Of a DNA stretch of 64,000 nt, positions 53,547 to 61,414 are shown piece by piece (the stretch's first letter is position 1; the number at the start of each line of letters is the position of its first letter). Below the pieces are notes generated by a model. It saw nothing but the letters and a program-made list of their open reading frames with translations. It ran no database searches and was not told the DNA's origin. Both the position numbers and the translations under genes were made by a program. The stretch covers positions 1,116,001 through 1,180,000 of the forward strand of contig NZ_CP034562.1 of NCBI RefSeq assembly GCF_003970675.1, written 5' to 3'. Origin of the DNA: Flammeovirga pectinis (GTDB lineage Bacteria; Bacteroidota; Bacteroidia; Cytophagales; Flammeovirgaceae).

Positions 53547-53829
53547 ATGGTTTATACATCGAAAATGCTTCTGGCTTATCATTAAACATTTTTTTTGTTT
53601 TTACCCACGTCTGTTTAAAAAAATCAGAACCCCTATAATTGTTTAATGCTTCTTCATCGTCCCAAATACTAAATGTCATAAATTTATTCACGCCATCTTT
53701 ATCTTGAAGGAGAATAACAGAATGACACCCTTCAAAAGCTTCAATGGTAGATTGAATAGTAGTAAACATCTCCTTAAAATCTTCAATTTTGTCTTCTTGG
53801 AAAGACATACGGACAAATCTATGTAACAT
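53545..53829 (-). CDS. Antibiotic-biosynthesis-monooxygenase-fold protein
   Basis: 94 residues of the ABM ferredoxin-like dimeric fold. MLHRFVRMSFQEDKIEDFKE, IEAFEGCHSVILLQDKDGVN and FMTFSIWDDEEALNNYRGSD are the three beta-alpha units. Such proteins are often small oxygenases or stress proteins with unknown substrate. It stands alone between queD and gldC and is divergent from gldC. Confidence 0.85.
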   Translation of the reverse strand: MLHRFVRMSFQEDKIEDFKEMFTTIQSTIEAFEGCHSVILLQDKDGVNKFMTFSIWDDEEALNNYRGSDFFKQTWVKTKKMFNDKPEAFSMYKP

Positions 53830-53925
53830 CTTAAAAACAGCTTATTAAAAATTGTAATTTATGCTTGAAAATATGCAACTTTGCATGAATTTACAATCAA
53901 GCAGAAGATAAAAATTTTAATATAT

Positions 53926-54267
53926 ATGAAAGAGTCAAATATCCGTATCAAAGTTGAACTTGATGAAAAAAGTATTCCGGAAAAGATTTTTTGGAAGGCA
54001 GACGATTCTGACCAAGTAGGTTTGTCAGAAACTAAAGCATTTGATTTGAACATCTGGGATCATGAGCGTAAAGAAACATTACGTATTGGTTTATGGGGTA
54101 AAGAAATGACTGTAGAGGAAATGAAATTTTTCTACATTGATGCTATTGGAGGTATTGCTCAAAATATCTTTACTGCAACAGGTGATGAGAAAATGGCTTC
54201 TGAGATACATAAAATGTGTCAGAAACTTTCTGACCATGTAAAAGAAACAACAAATAAAGGGAAGTAG
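53926..54267 (+). CDS. gldC: Gliding motility protein GldC
   Basis: 113 residues from ATG 53926 (MKESNIRIKVELDEKSIPEK). An upstream ATG at 53881 would add 15 unlike residues. IFWKADDSDQVGLSETKAF, NIWDHERKETLRIGLWGKEM and TVEEMKFFYIDAIGGIAQNI match the GldC layout (WxA...KAxxLxxWDHxxKETLRxDLWxKxMxVxEMKxFYxxxL). GldC belongs to the Bacteroidota gliding and type IX secretion gene set; its mechanism is not settled. It stands alone here, without gldB. Confidence 0.88.
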   Translation: MKESNIRIKVELDEKSIPEKIFWKADDSDQVGLSETKAFDLNIWDHERKETLRIGLWGKEMTVEEMKFFYIDAIGGIAQNIFTATGDEKMASEIHKMCQKLSDHVKETTNKGK

Positions 54268-54290
54268 TTATCTACATTCTTTATGATACT

Positions 54291-54326
54291 AAAAACGGAC
54301 TGTAAAGTAATTTACAGTCCGTTTTT
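54291..54326. terminator. gldC terminator, bidirectional
   Basis: AAAAACGGACTGTAAA and its exact complement around GTAA, with A and T edges. Confidence 0.85.
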
Positions 54327-54328
54327 GA

Positions 54329-54934
54329 TTAGGAGAAGAAAGCTTTTATTCTATCCCAGAATGTTGGGTCTACCTTTTGTATTGCACCAACTTTATTTGT
54401 ATCTCTCTTTCTTTTTCTATCCTTTGATATTGGGATAAGGTTAGCTTCTAATCTTTTATAAATATTTCGTTTTTCAATTTGCATTAGATAGTCTTCAAGA
54501 GGTAAATCTTGTCCTTGTGACCACATGTCTGTTAATTGCTGTATTCTATTGGTCGCATCCTTAGGGGTAAGCTCACAACGTGCTGATATAGCTTCTATGG
54601 ATAGCTTATTTGTATAATGCATCTGTAGTAGCAGTAAATCTTTGTCATTAAACTTAATTTCAACATCTTCAACAATATAATTGTCCTTTTCTTTAGGGAA
54701 GTATTCTAGAATTTTATCCGGAAAATGATCGTCTTCTGTTAAAGTAGTTGCATTAAAAATCAAAGTGGTGAGTGCCTTGCAATACCCTTTCTGAAAAAGA
54801 ACAGGATCTGTAATTTTCAATTCGTCTTGAATTTGAAAAAAGAAATCTTTGTAAGTTCTTTGAATAAGACGTTCTTCTCGGTTCTTAAAACCTAAAATAT
54901 ATCTGATATTGGGTAGTAATATTGTTGTGCTCAT
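54329..54934 (-). CDS. Unknown protein with sigma-region-4-like helix-turn-helix
   Basis: 201 residues, mostly helical. The N-terminal part is YILGFKNREERLIQRTYKDF; the middle, LLLLQMHYTNKLSIEAISARC with ELTPKDATNRIQQLTDMW, has the layout of sigma-70 region 4 (Leu-rich helix, helix-turn-helix). The tail is basic (ISKDRKRKRDTNK) and ends WDRIKAFFS. It may be a divergent ECF sigma-like or DNA-binding protein, or no transcription factor at all. It is bounded by perfect terminators on both sides, so it is monocistronic. Confidence 0.55.
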   Translation of the reverse strand: MSTTILLPNIRYILGFKNREERLIQRTYKDFFFQIQDELKITDPVLFQKGYCKALTTLIFNATTLTEDDHFPDKILEYFPKEKDNYIVEDVEIKFNDKDLLLLQMHYTNKLSIEAISARCELTPKDATNRIQQLTDMWSQGQDLPLEDYLMQIEKRNIYKRLEANLIPISKDRKRKRDTNKVGAIQKVDPTFWDRIKAFFS

Positions 54935-54947
54935 ACTGTAAAAATAA

Positions 54948-54980
54948 AAGGCTTAGGTTAATTGTTTTAACCTAAGCCTT
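54948..54980. terminator. Perfect 14-bp hairpin upstream of the helix-turn-helix gene
   Basis: AAGGCTTAGGTTAA and its complement around 5 nt. It is the leftward terminator of the purF-like gene. Confidence 0.75.
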
Positions 54981-55018
54981 AATTTTTGGAAAAAATAACC
55001 AATTAGAGTAAAATACTA

Positions 55019-56905
55019 CTAGTAAGCTCTTATTTCTTTTCCTTCCATATAGTTTACAAATGCTTGATTTGCGACCTTCATACCTCCATGAGTAGGGAAG
55101 TTACCTGTGAAGTACCAATCTCCAAGGTGATGAGGGCAGGCTTCGTGTAAGTTATCTACTGTTTGATAGATTACTTCTACATCAGCTTTAATGTGATCAA
55201 GTTTTATGATTTCAGCAATTTCTTGACTGATTTCCTCGTCAGAGAATTGATCATAAAGTGTTTGTACTAAATTCTCATCAATTACATCTTTACGAAGAAT
55301 TGATTTAGAACGATAATACACTTCATCCAATAGCTCGTCCATGTTTCTTTTTTTCACCAATTTGATCATTGCTCTAAAAGCAACAAACTCCTTCATCTTA
55401 GACATATTGATACCATAGCAATCAGGATATCTAATTTGAGGTGCTGAAGAAACAACAATAATACGTTTTGGTTCTAATCTATCTAACATCTGAATGATAG
55501 ATTTTTCTAGAGTAGTACCTCTTACGATAGAATCATCGATAACTACAAGAGTATCAACTTTCTTTTTAATTACTTCGTAAGTCGTATCATATACGTGAGC
55601 AACCATGTCGTCACGCATAGTATCGTCTGCAATAAATGTACGCGCTTTAACGTCTTTAATTACAAGCTTTTCTTGTCTTGGACGGAACGTCATCATCTTT
55701 TCAAGCTCCTCTCCAGATACGCCATTTTCAATAGCTTCTAGACGTTTCTTTACAAGATATTTATCCATTCCTGCCATCATACCTAAAAATGCTGTTTCAG
55801 CAGTGTTAGGGATATAAGAGAAAACAGTATTTTCAAGGTCGTAGTCTAAAGCTTTAAGTACTTTAGGTACAAGAAGTTCACCTAATTTTTTACGCTCTTC
55901 GTAAATTGCAGGATCAGTTCCACGAGAGAAATAGATACGCTCAAAACTACAAGATAGCTTTTCTTGAGGCGTTAAATATTCTTTCTCTTCGTAAGAAGAA
56001 TCTTTGTTTACAATTAAAGCATGACCAGGTTGAATTTCTTTGATTAGATCATAATCTGCATTAAAAGCGGTTTTAATAGCCGTTTTTTCTGATGCTACAA
56101 CAACAATTTCATCATCAGCATAGTAGTATGCTGGACGAATGCCGTTTACATCTCTTGCTACAAAACTTCCGCCATAACCAGTTAGACCCATGATAGCATA
56201 ACCACCATCAAAATCCTTACACGAACGAGTTAGTACCTTGCATAGATCAAGTTCTTCCTCAATTTTGTTCGAAATTTCAATATTAGTTAAACCAGAGTTG
56301 TTGTTTTTTTGGAAGAGATCTTGTACTTCTAAATCCAAAAAATGACCGATTTTTTCCATCACAGTAACAGTATCCACATTTTCTTTTGGATGCTGACCAA
56401 GGTGAACAAGCTTGTCGAAAAGCTCGTCAACATTTGTCATGTTAAAGTTACCGGCCATGATGAGTTGTCTGCTTCTCCAATTGTTATTACGCATGAAGGG
56501 GTGACAGTGAGCAATTGTATTTTTACCATGAGTACCATAACGAAGGTGTCCCATGTATACATCGCCCATAAAAGGGATGTTTTGTCTGAGGTAGTCAGCA
56601 TCGAAGTACTTCGTGTTGTCTTTGCTGATCTTGTTTAGTTTTTTGCCTACCTTTTTGAAGATGTCGTTAATTGGATCTGCTTCCACTGACCGAGCTCTAT
56701 CTACAAATGGAAATCCCGGTTCTAAGTCTAGTTTAATACTAGCAATACCGGCTCCATCTTGACCACGGTTGCGTTGCTTCTCCATCAAAAGGTACATCTT
56801 GCTGATAGCATACGTTGGAGTACCATATTTCTCAATAAAATAAGAAAGAGGTTTCCTAAGTCGTAGCATTGCAATGCCACACTCGTGTTTTATGACTTCA
56901 CTCAC
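55019..56905 (-). CDS. Amidophosphoribosyltransferase family protein, long form
   Basis: 628 residues. An N-terminal class II glutaminase domain begins HECGIAMLRL (nucleophile C9, which implies removal of a propeptide-like MSEVIKHE) with NRGQDGAGI and MGHLRYGTHG. The C-terminal phosphoribosyltransferase domain has VVIDDSIVRGTTLEKSIIQM (PRPP loop) and DCYGINMSKMKEFVAF. Classical PurF is about 470-510 residues; this is a longer Bacteroidota variant with inserts (about 55-100 and 160-215) and an extra tail. It makes 5-phosphoribosylamine in purine synthesis by family, or a related reaction. Confidence 0.85.
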   Translation of the reverse strand: MSEVIKHECGIAMLRLRKPLSYFIEKYGTPTYAISKMYLLMEKQRNRGQDGAGIASIKLDLEPGFPFVDRARSVEADPINDIFKKVGKKLNKISKDNTKYFDADYLRQNIPFMGDVYMGHLRYGTHGKNTIAHCHPFMRNNNWRSRQLIMAGNFNMTNVDELFDKLVHLGQHPKENVDTVTVMEKIGHFLDLEVQDLFQKNNNSGLTNIEISNKIEEELDLCKVLTRSCKDFDGGYAIMGLTGYGGSFVARDVNGIRPAYYYADDEIVVVASEKTAIKTAFNADYDLIKEIQPGHALIVNKDSSYEEKEYLTPQEKLSCSFERIYFSRGTDPAIYEERKKLGELLVPKVLKALDYDLENTVFSYIPNTAETAFLGMMAGMDKYLVKKRLEAIENGVSGEELEKMMTFRPRQEKLVIKDVKARTFIADDTMRDDMVAHVYDTTYEVIKKKVDTLVVIDDSIVRGTTLEKSIIQMLDRLEPKRIIVVSSAPQIRYPDCYGINMSKMKEFVAFRAMIKLVKKRNMDELLDEVYYRSKSILRKDVIDENLVQTLYDQFSDEEISQEIAEIIKLDHIKADVEVIYQTVDNLHEACPHHLGDWYFTGNFPTHGGMKVANQAFVNYMEGKEIRAY

Positions 56906-56933
56906 TGGACTATAGAGGTTTAAGTTAAATCCT

Positions 56934-57019
56934 GCACAAAAAAAGTCTTATTTCTACCTTTAACCAAATAACTATCAATAAAATATTGATTAATAGTAAT
57001 GAAAAAGGGGAAATAAGAC
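56934..57019 (-). terminator. Long-loop leftward terminator of the LRR gene
   Basis: GTCTTATTTC (56945-56954) pairs with GAAATAAGAC (57010-57019); the loop has its own TATCAATA/TATTGATA stem. On the reverse strand a T7 run follows. Confidence 0.5.
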
Positions 57020-57127
57020 GTTTTTATGTTCTTTTATCAATATTCTGCCTTAAGTATTGGCTTAATATAATTTAAAAGATAAGTAATATGATTTTCCAAG
57101 GTTGTAAAACAAGCTTGCTTTTAGATG

Positions 57128-58231
57128 CTAGAAAAAGTCAGTTTCTACATTAGGTCTTTCTACTTTAAATTTATCAATATCTTCTTTAGAAACTTGCGTA
57201 TCTCTGAAGTACATAATTGATAAAGATTTTACACCAACCATTGCAGAAACATCTTTTACTTTAGTTCCTGTAATAATAAGTATACTTAAATTTTCTAATG
57301 TAGAAAGAGAGTTTAGATCTGTAACGTCTGTGTTAGAGAATGTTAGCTCATTCATTGCTATACTATTAGAAAGAACTGAAATGTCAGAAACTTTACTATC
57401 CGAAAAGTAAAAAGTATGTAATTTCTTTAGTTTTGCTAAAGCAGAAATATCTGTAATTGCTGTATTACTGATGTTTAAATGCTCTAGATTTTTACTTTTT
57501 TTGATAGGAGATAAATCAACTATCTGAGTTTTTTGAATTTGAAGTAGCTTTAATTTTTTCAACTTCTTTATTGGAGTTAAATCAGCTACTTTAGTATAAG
57601 ATAATTTTAACTCTTCTAACCCTTTTATAGAAGACACAAAAGATAAATCTTCCGCATTTGTTTCGTCAATAGAAAGAGACTTTAGTGTTTTGAAATTAGA
57701 AATAGATGCCCAATCTTCGAATGCTTTGTCCTGGAATAAATCTAAACTTTCTAGAGGGATATTAGCAATAGGAGCTAAAGATTTTACTCTTGTGCCTGAA
57801 AGGAATAATTCATGTATTGTCATAGAATGATTTAACGCTGTTAAATCATTTACTCTAGAATACGCTAAATTTAACCTTTTAAGATTTTGCATGTTTTTTA
57901 GAGGTGACAAATCTTTCACTCTAGTGTAAGAAATATCAATATCTTCTAAGTTTGTTAATGCAGCAATAGGTTCTAAAGTAGTGATAATTCTTTCATCACC
58001 ATAATCATCATAAGCGGAGGCATTGATAGAAGTAAGTGCTTTAATTTTCTGCAAGCCTTCTTCTGTCATAGTATCTTCCTGCCACATTAATTGAGATGTA
58101 AATATGCCTTTCCAGTATTTGTCAAGACCATTCCACCATTCCATTGATAAATTATCTTGTGCAAAAGAAGGTGAAGCAAATAAGCAGATCATAAAGACTA
58201 AAAAGCCTTTTTTAATGTTTTTAGTAATCAT
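57128..58231 (-). CDS. Secreted leucine-rich-repeat protein
   Basis: 367 residues: signal peptide ending SPSFAQ, a short helical cap, then about eleven LRRs of the internalin/SDS22 22-residue kind, for example LEDIDISYTRVKDLSPLKNM, LKRLNLAYSRVNDLTALNHS, LEELKLSYTKVADLTPIKKL. LRR faces bind proteins. No anchor or sorting signal is seen at the end (VERPNVETDFF), so it is likely periplasmic or released. It has its own terminator. Confidence 0.88.
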   Translation of the reverse strand: MITKNIKKGFLVFMICLFASPSFAQDNLSMEWWNGLDKYWKGIFTSQLMWQEDTMTEEGLQKIKALTSINASAYDDYGDERIITTLEPIAALTNLEDIDISYTRVKDLSPLKNMQNLKRLNLAYSRVNDLTALNHSMTIHELFLSGTRVKSLAPIANIPLESLDLFQDKAFEDWASISNFKTLKSLSIDETNAEDLSFVSSIKGLEELKLSYTKVADLTPIKKLKKLKLLQIQKTQIVDLSPIKKSKNLEHLNISNTAITDISALAKLKKLHTFYFSDSKVSDISVLSNSIAMNELTFSNTDVTDLNSLSTLENLSILIITGTKVKDVSAMVGVKSLSIMYFRDTQVSKEDIDKFKVERPNVETDFF

Positions 58232-58308
58232 TACTATATTATATAGAGTTCTGAATTTTCGTTCCTGTGTATTTTTAATACGAACAAAACGAGATCATAT
58301 TGTATAAA

Positions 58309-58719
58309 CTACTTATTGGAGGCGGTATATTTTTTATTTTGATGAATCAATTCGCATGTATCCGTTTTTTTGCCAAATAGTTTATATCTATACTTTGCAA
58401 TAAGATCGTACCAAAAATTATTGAACTTTTCAGGTAAGAATTTACCTAAAGCGATAATTGATAGAGGAAATTTTAGATGTTTAGCAATTTTTAATGCAGC
58501 ATTTGATTTAGTAAATGCCTTATTTTCAGAAATTAAGACAATACTGTCAGTATAATCAAGTGGAAGATTATAGTGTTTTAAAAGATGCATACCTTCTTCA
58601 GATTGCAAAGAACAAAATTGAAAAATATCACTTTTTTCATTTCTTATAATAAACTGCACGCTATGATCGCATAGATTACATATTCCATCAAAAAGAATAA
58701 TTTTTTTTTCTTCAATCAT
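58309..58719 (-). CDS. DCC-family thiol-disulfide oxidoreductase-like (DUF393)
   Basis: 136 residues. LFDGICNLCDHSVQFIIRNE carries the D-x-x-C-x-x-C motif that names the DCC family; FQFCSLQSEEGMHLLKHYNL and SNAALKIAKHLKFPL follow. The fold is thioredoxin-related; substrates are unknown. It is 2 bp from the upstream LRR-like gene, so co-transcribed with it. Confidence 0.9.
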   Translation of the reverse strand: MIEEKKIILFDGICNLCDHSVQFIIRNEKSDIFQFCSLQSEEGMHLLKHYNLPLDYTDSIVLISENKAFTKSNAALKIAKHLKFPLSIIALGKFLPEKFNNFWYDLIAKYRYKLFGKKTDTCELIHQNKKYTASNK

Positions 58720-58721
58720 AC

Positions 58722-59225
58722 TTATCCTGTAATTACCTCACAATTGGGGTGTCTTAATAGAACAGTATCAATCTGATTTTGTTCGATAGATAACCCTGTT
58801 ATGTTCAATACTTTTAAGGGCGCTTCAAAAATTGGCGTTAAGTCATCTATTTCAGATCCGTTAAGAAAAACTTTTTCTAGACTAGCGGTTAACATTAATG
58901 CATCTAGTTCTGCAACTGGTGTGTTTTCTAAATGTATTTCTTTAATTAAGGGGAAATACATAATAGGATCAATTTCTTCTAAAGGAAGATTTGCAGCATA
59001 GATTTTCTGTAAAACGATAAGTCTATTGAAAAATGTAAAATCAGGCCAATCGTTTAACGTTAGGTCTTCGTTAAAAAGGTGTTTATAAACTACCTTAGCA
59101 TCTTTTTCTTTTGCTAATAATGATAAAATTTCATTAGTATCTGTTTCAGTTTCTTGAGCCTTAATACTTAAAATGATGATTTCTTTCCATAGATTGGAAA
59201 ATTTTCTCCAGCTAGTAACTTTCAT
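58722..59225 (-). CDS. Short LRR-like protein
   Basis: 167 residues, no signal peptide. The second half shows degenerate repeats, LIKEIHLENTPVAELDALML, LEKVFLNGSEIDDLTPIFEA, LKVLNITGLSIEQNQIDTVL, like the LRR protein two genes downstream. It may be a cytosolic partner in protein-protein contact. Operon with the DCC gene. Confidence 0.65.
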   Translation of the reverse strand: MKVTSWRKFSNLWKEIIILSIKAQETETDTNEILSLLAKEKDAKVVYKHLFNEDLTLNDWPDFTFFNRLIVLQKIYAANLPLEEIDPIMYFPLIKEIHLENTPVAELDALMLTASLEKVFLNGSEIDDLTPIFEAPLKVLNITGLSIEQNQIDTVLLRHPNCEVITG

Positions 59226-59286
59226 GATCGTATTTTTAGGTGATTAGTATTAATTTGACTGCAATTTACAAGATCAAAATTGAAAT

Positions 59287-60234
59287 ATGATACCAAAAAT
59301 AGTTTTTTTAGATACAAATACATTAGGAAATGATGTAGTTGATCAACTCGAAGAATTTAAAAAATTAGGAGATGTTACTTTCTACGATTCTACGTCTCCC
59401 GAAGAAATTTTAACTCGAGTTAAAGATGTAAGTGTTATTGTTACAAATAAAGTTGTAATCACAAAAGAAATAATGCTTAAGTGTAAGCATTTGCAGTTGG
59501 TGGCCATTACAGCAACAGGTACAAATAATGTAGATTTATTGGCAGCAAAAGCATTAAATATTAATGTGAAAAATGCTGTTAATTATTCTTCAGAAAGTGT
59601 AGCACAACAAACGTTTGCTATGTTACTTTCTTTAGTAAATGGAATTTATAGTTACGATCAACGTGTAAAATCTGGTCAATATTCAGAAGAGTCTTCATTC
59701 ACTTGGATTGGAAATAGCTTTTCAGAAATTGCAGGAAAACGTTTTGGAATAATAGGTTTAGGTAATATCGGAACTAGAGTAGCCGAAATTGCCACCGCTT
59801 TTGGAGCAGAGGTTGTGTATTATTCTACCTCTGGTATTGCAAGAAATGAAAGATATAAATTGGTTGATAAAAAAGAACTTTTCTCTACCTCGGATATTAT
59901 CTCAATTCACTCTCCATTGAATGTTAAAACAGCTGACTTTGTAGGAGAAAATGAATTTAATTTAATGCGTAAATCAAGTATTTTGATTAATACAGGGAGA
60001 GGTGGCATAGTAAATGAGCCTGCATTGGCTAATGCTCTAAATAAAGGAGAAATTAAAGGAGCTGCAATAGATGTATTTGCAATAGAACCAACACCTCTTG
60101 ACAACCCATTATTGAAAATCAACTCACCAGAAAAGTTATTATTATCTCCTCATGTTGCATGGGCAAGCAAAGAAGCGAGAAAGAAATTATTGGAGATTAC
60201 TTATGCTAATATTAAAGAGATGAAATTGAATTAA
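59287..60234 (+). CDS. D-2-hydroxyacid dehydrogenase, NAD-dependent
   Basis: 315 residues. FGIIGLGNIGTRVAEIATAF is the Rossmann NAD loop; the catalytic Arg (INTGRGGIVNEPALA), Glu (AIDVFAIEPTPLDNPLL) and His (LSPHVAWAS) are in place. Layout is that of glycerate/phosphoglycerate dehydrogenase-like enzymes; YYSTSG after the NAD motif carries no Asp, so NADP cannot be excluded. Substrate not inferable from sequence. It is divergent from the LRR/DCC operon. Confidence 0.9.
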   Translation: MIPKIVFLDTNTLGNDVVDQLEEFKKLGDVTFYDSTSPEEILTRVKDVSVIVTNKVVITKEIMLKCKHLQLVAITATGTNNVDLLAAKALNINVKNAVNYSSESVAQQTFAMLLSLVNGIYSYDQRVKSGQYSEESSFTWIGNSFSEIAGKRFGIIGLGNIGTRVAEIATAFGAEVVYYSTSGIARNERYKLVDKKELFSTSDIISIHSPLNVKTADFVGENEFNLMRKSSILINTGRGGIVNEPALANALNKGEIKGAAIDVFAIEPTPLDNPLLKINSPEKLLLSPHVAWASKEARKKLLEITYANIKEMKLN

Positions 60235-60240
60235 TTTTAG

Positions 60241-60585
60241 CAGTATTATAGTGAAGATGTAACTTGTTTTGTTATTGAATCAGGTGATTTTATTTTTTTT
60301 GAAAACCATAATGTAATTTACAATAGAAGTCATGCAGCTCAATTTTTATGGGGAAGAGCAATGAGAAAATCAGGCGTTGATTTTTATGATACAATACGTG
60401 GAGCTCATGGACATAATCTTATCTCTTTTTTCTTTGGAACAGGAGGAGATTATTTTGATTCACCTGCTGATCAAAGAGCTATATTTAGAGGTTACCATTA
60501 TAATAAGTACATTCCTTCACCTCCAACTAAATTTGCCAATTCTATAATACTACCTACATACAATCTAAACAATCCAATGAATTAA
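60241..60585 (+). pseudogene. C-terminal fragment of a toxin-like protein
   Basis: The frame is open from 60241 but has no ATG until 60361, and YSEDVTCFVIESGDFIFFEN before that ATG looks like real protein. AAQFLWGRAMRKSGVDFYDT, then SPADQRAIFRGYHYNKY, ends with PTYNLNNPMN. It looks like the end of a larger gene cut at its front, as in polymorphic-toxin tail relics; I can only suggest this from size, position and the lipoprotein that follows 1 bp later. A 74-residue gene starting at 60361 is the alternative. Confidence 0.4.
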
Positions 60586-60586
60586 A

Positions 60587-61363
60587 ATGAGAATATATTA
60601 TTTATTATTATTTGTTATTATGTTATTTTCATGTGATAATGAAATACACTCTGATGGATATTATAAAATCTTTATAGAAGAAGAACTGAATGATAAAAAG
60701 GTTAGAAGTTATGTAATTTATGTTGATTCTGTAGGTCGTACAATAAAAGATGTTAACGATGTTTTCTATGAGTATGAAAATAGTACTTTAAAAATTAAAG
60801 AAGGCTATACTTTTTATATTGATTGGCTTAGTATCGAAGGTAAAAGTAAATACCTTACATACCATTATTATTACAGTAATTCTTTGTTAGATAGTATTAA
60901 AACCTCTAGAAGAAAGAGTATTCTATTCTATTCAAATTACCCAAAAAGTGAATTAATTGTAACTAATAGTTATGATGAAAAAGGTCGAAGAATTAATGAA
61001 ATATACTCAAATGGAATTACAATGAATTATCTATATAAAGATCAGATTATGAAACCATATTTAGGTGAAATAATTAATGATTTTGACACAACAATAGTAG
61101 AATTTAATTATAACAGAAACTATAATAAAAGATTTTATTATGACAATAAAATTAACTATTCGGCACATAAGCCAACCAAAATAATTATTGATTCAGTTAA
61201 TAATGAGTTTGGTATTTATAAAGTAGTAATTCAAAAATATATTATTGAACAAAATTTCAGTAAGTTAAATTATGTTCAAACCTTTAAGCTTGATATAAAC
61301 TATTTAATGAAGAATAATATTGAGTTAAGTAATCCTTTTATTGGATTTAATGCAAGGTATTAA
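60587..61363 (+). CDS. Lipoprotein, unknown
   Basis: 258 residues, lipoprotein signal MRIYYLLLFVIMLFSCDNEI (Cys after LLFVIMLFS). The body is Lys/Tyr-rich and beta-like: YYKIFIEEELNDKKVRSYVI, LKIKEGYTFYIDWLSIEGKS, YSNSLLDSIKTSRRKS. It begins 1 bp after the toxin-like fragment, which is how immunity lipoproteins often sit behind toxins, but I do not recognise the family. It may be only a cell-envelope lipoprotein. Confidence 0.5.
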   Translation: MRIYYLLLFVIMLFSCDNEIHSDGYYKIFIEEELNDKKVRSYVIYVDSVGRTIKDVNDVFYEYENSTLKIKEGYTFYIDWLSIEGKSKYLTYHYYYSNSLLDSIKTSRRKSILFYSNYPKSELIVTNSYDEKGRRINEIYSNGITMNYLYKDQIMKPYLGEIINDFDTTIVEFNYNRNYNKRFYYDNKINYSAHKPTKIIIDSVNNEFGIYKVVIQKYIIEQNFSKLNYVQTFKLDINYLMKNNIELSNPFIGFNARY

Positions 61364-61414
61364 AATATATATTCCCCTGTGTTCTTTTATTCTAAATCCC
61401 TGTGTACCATTTGA

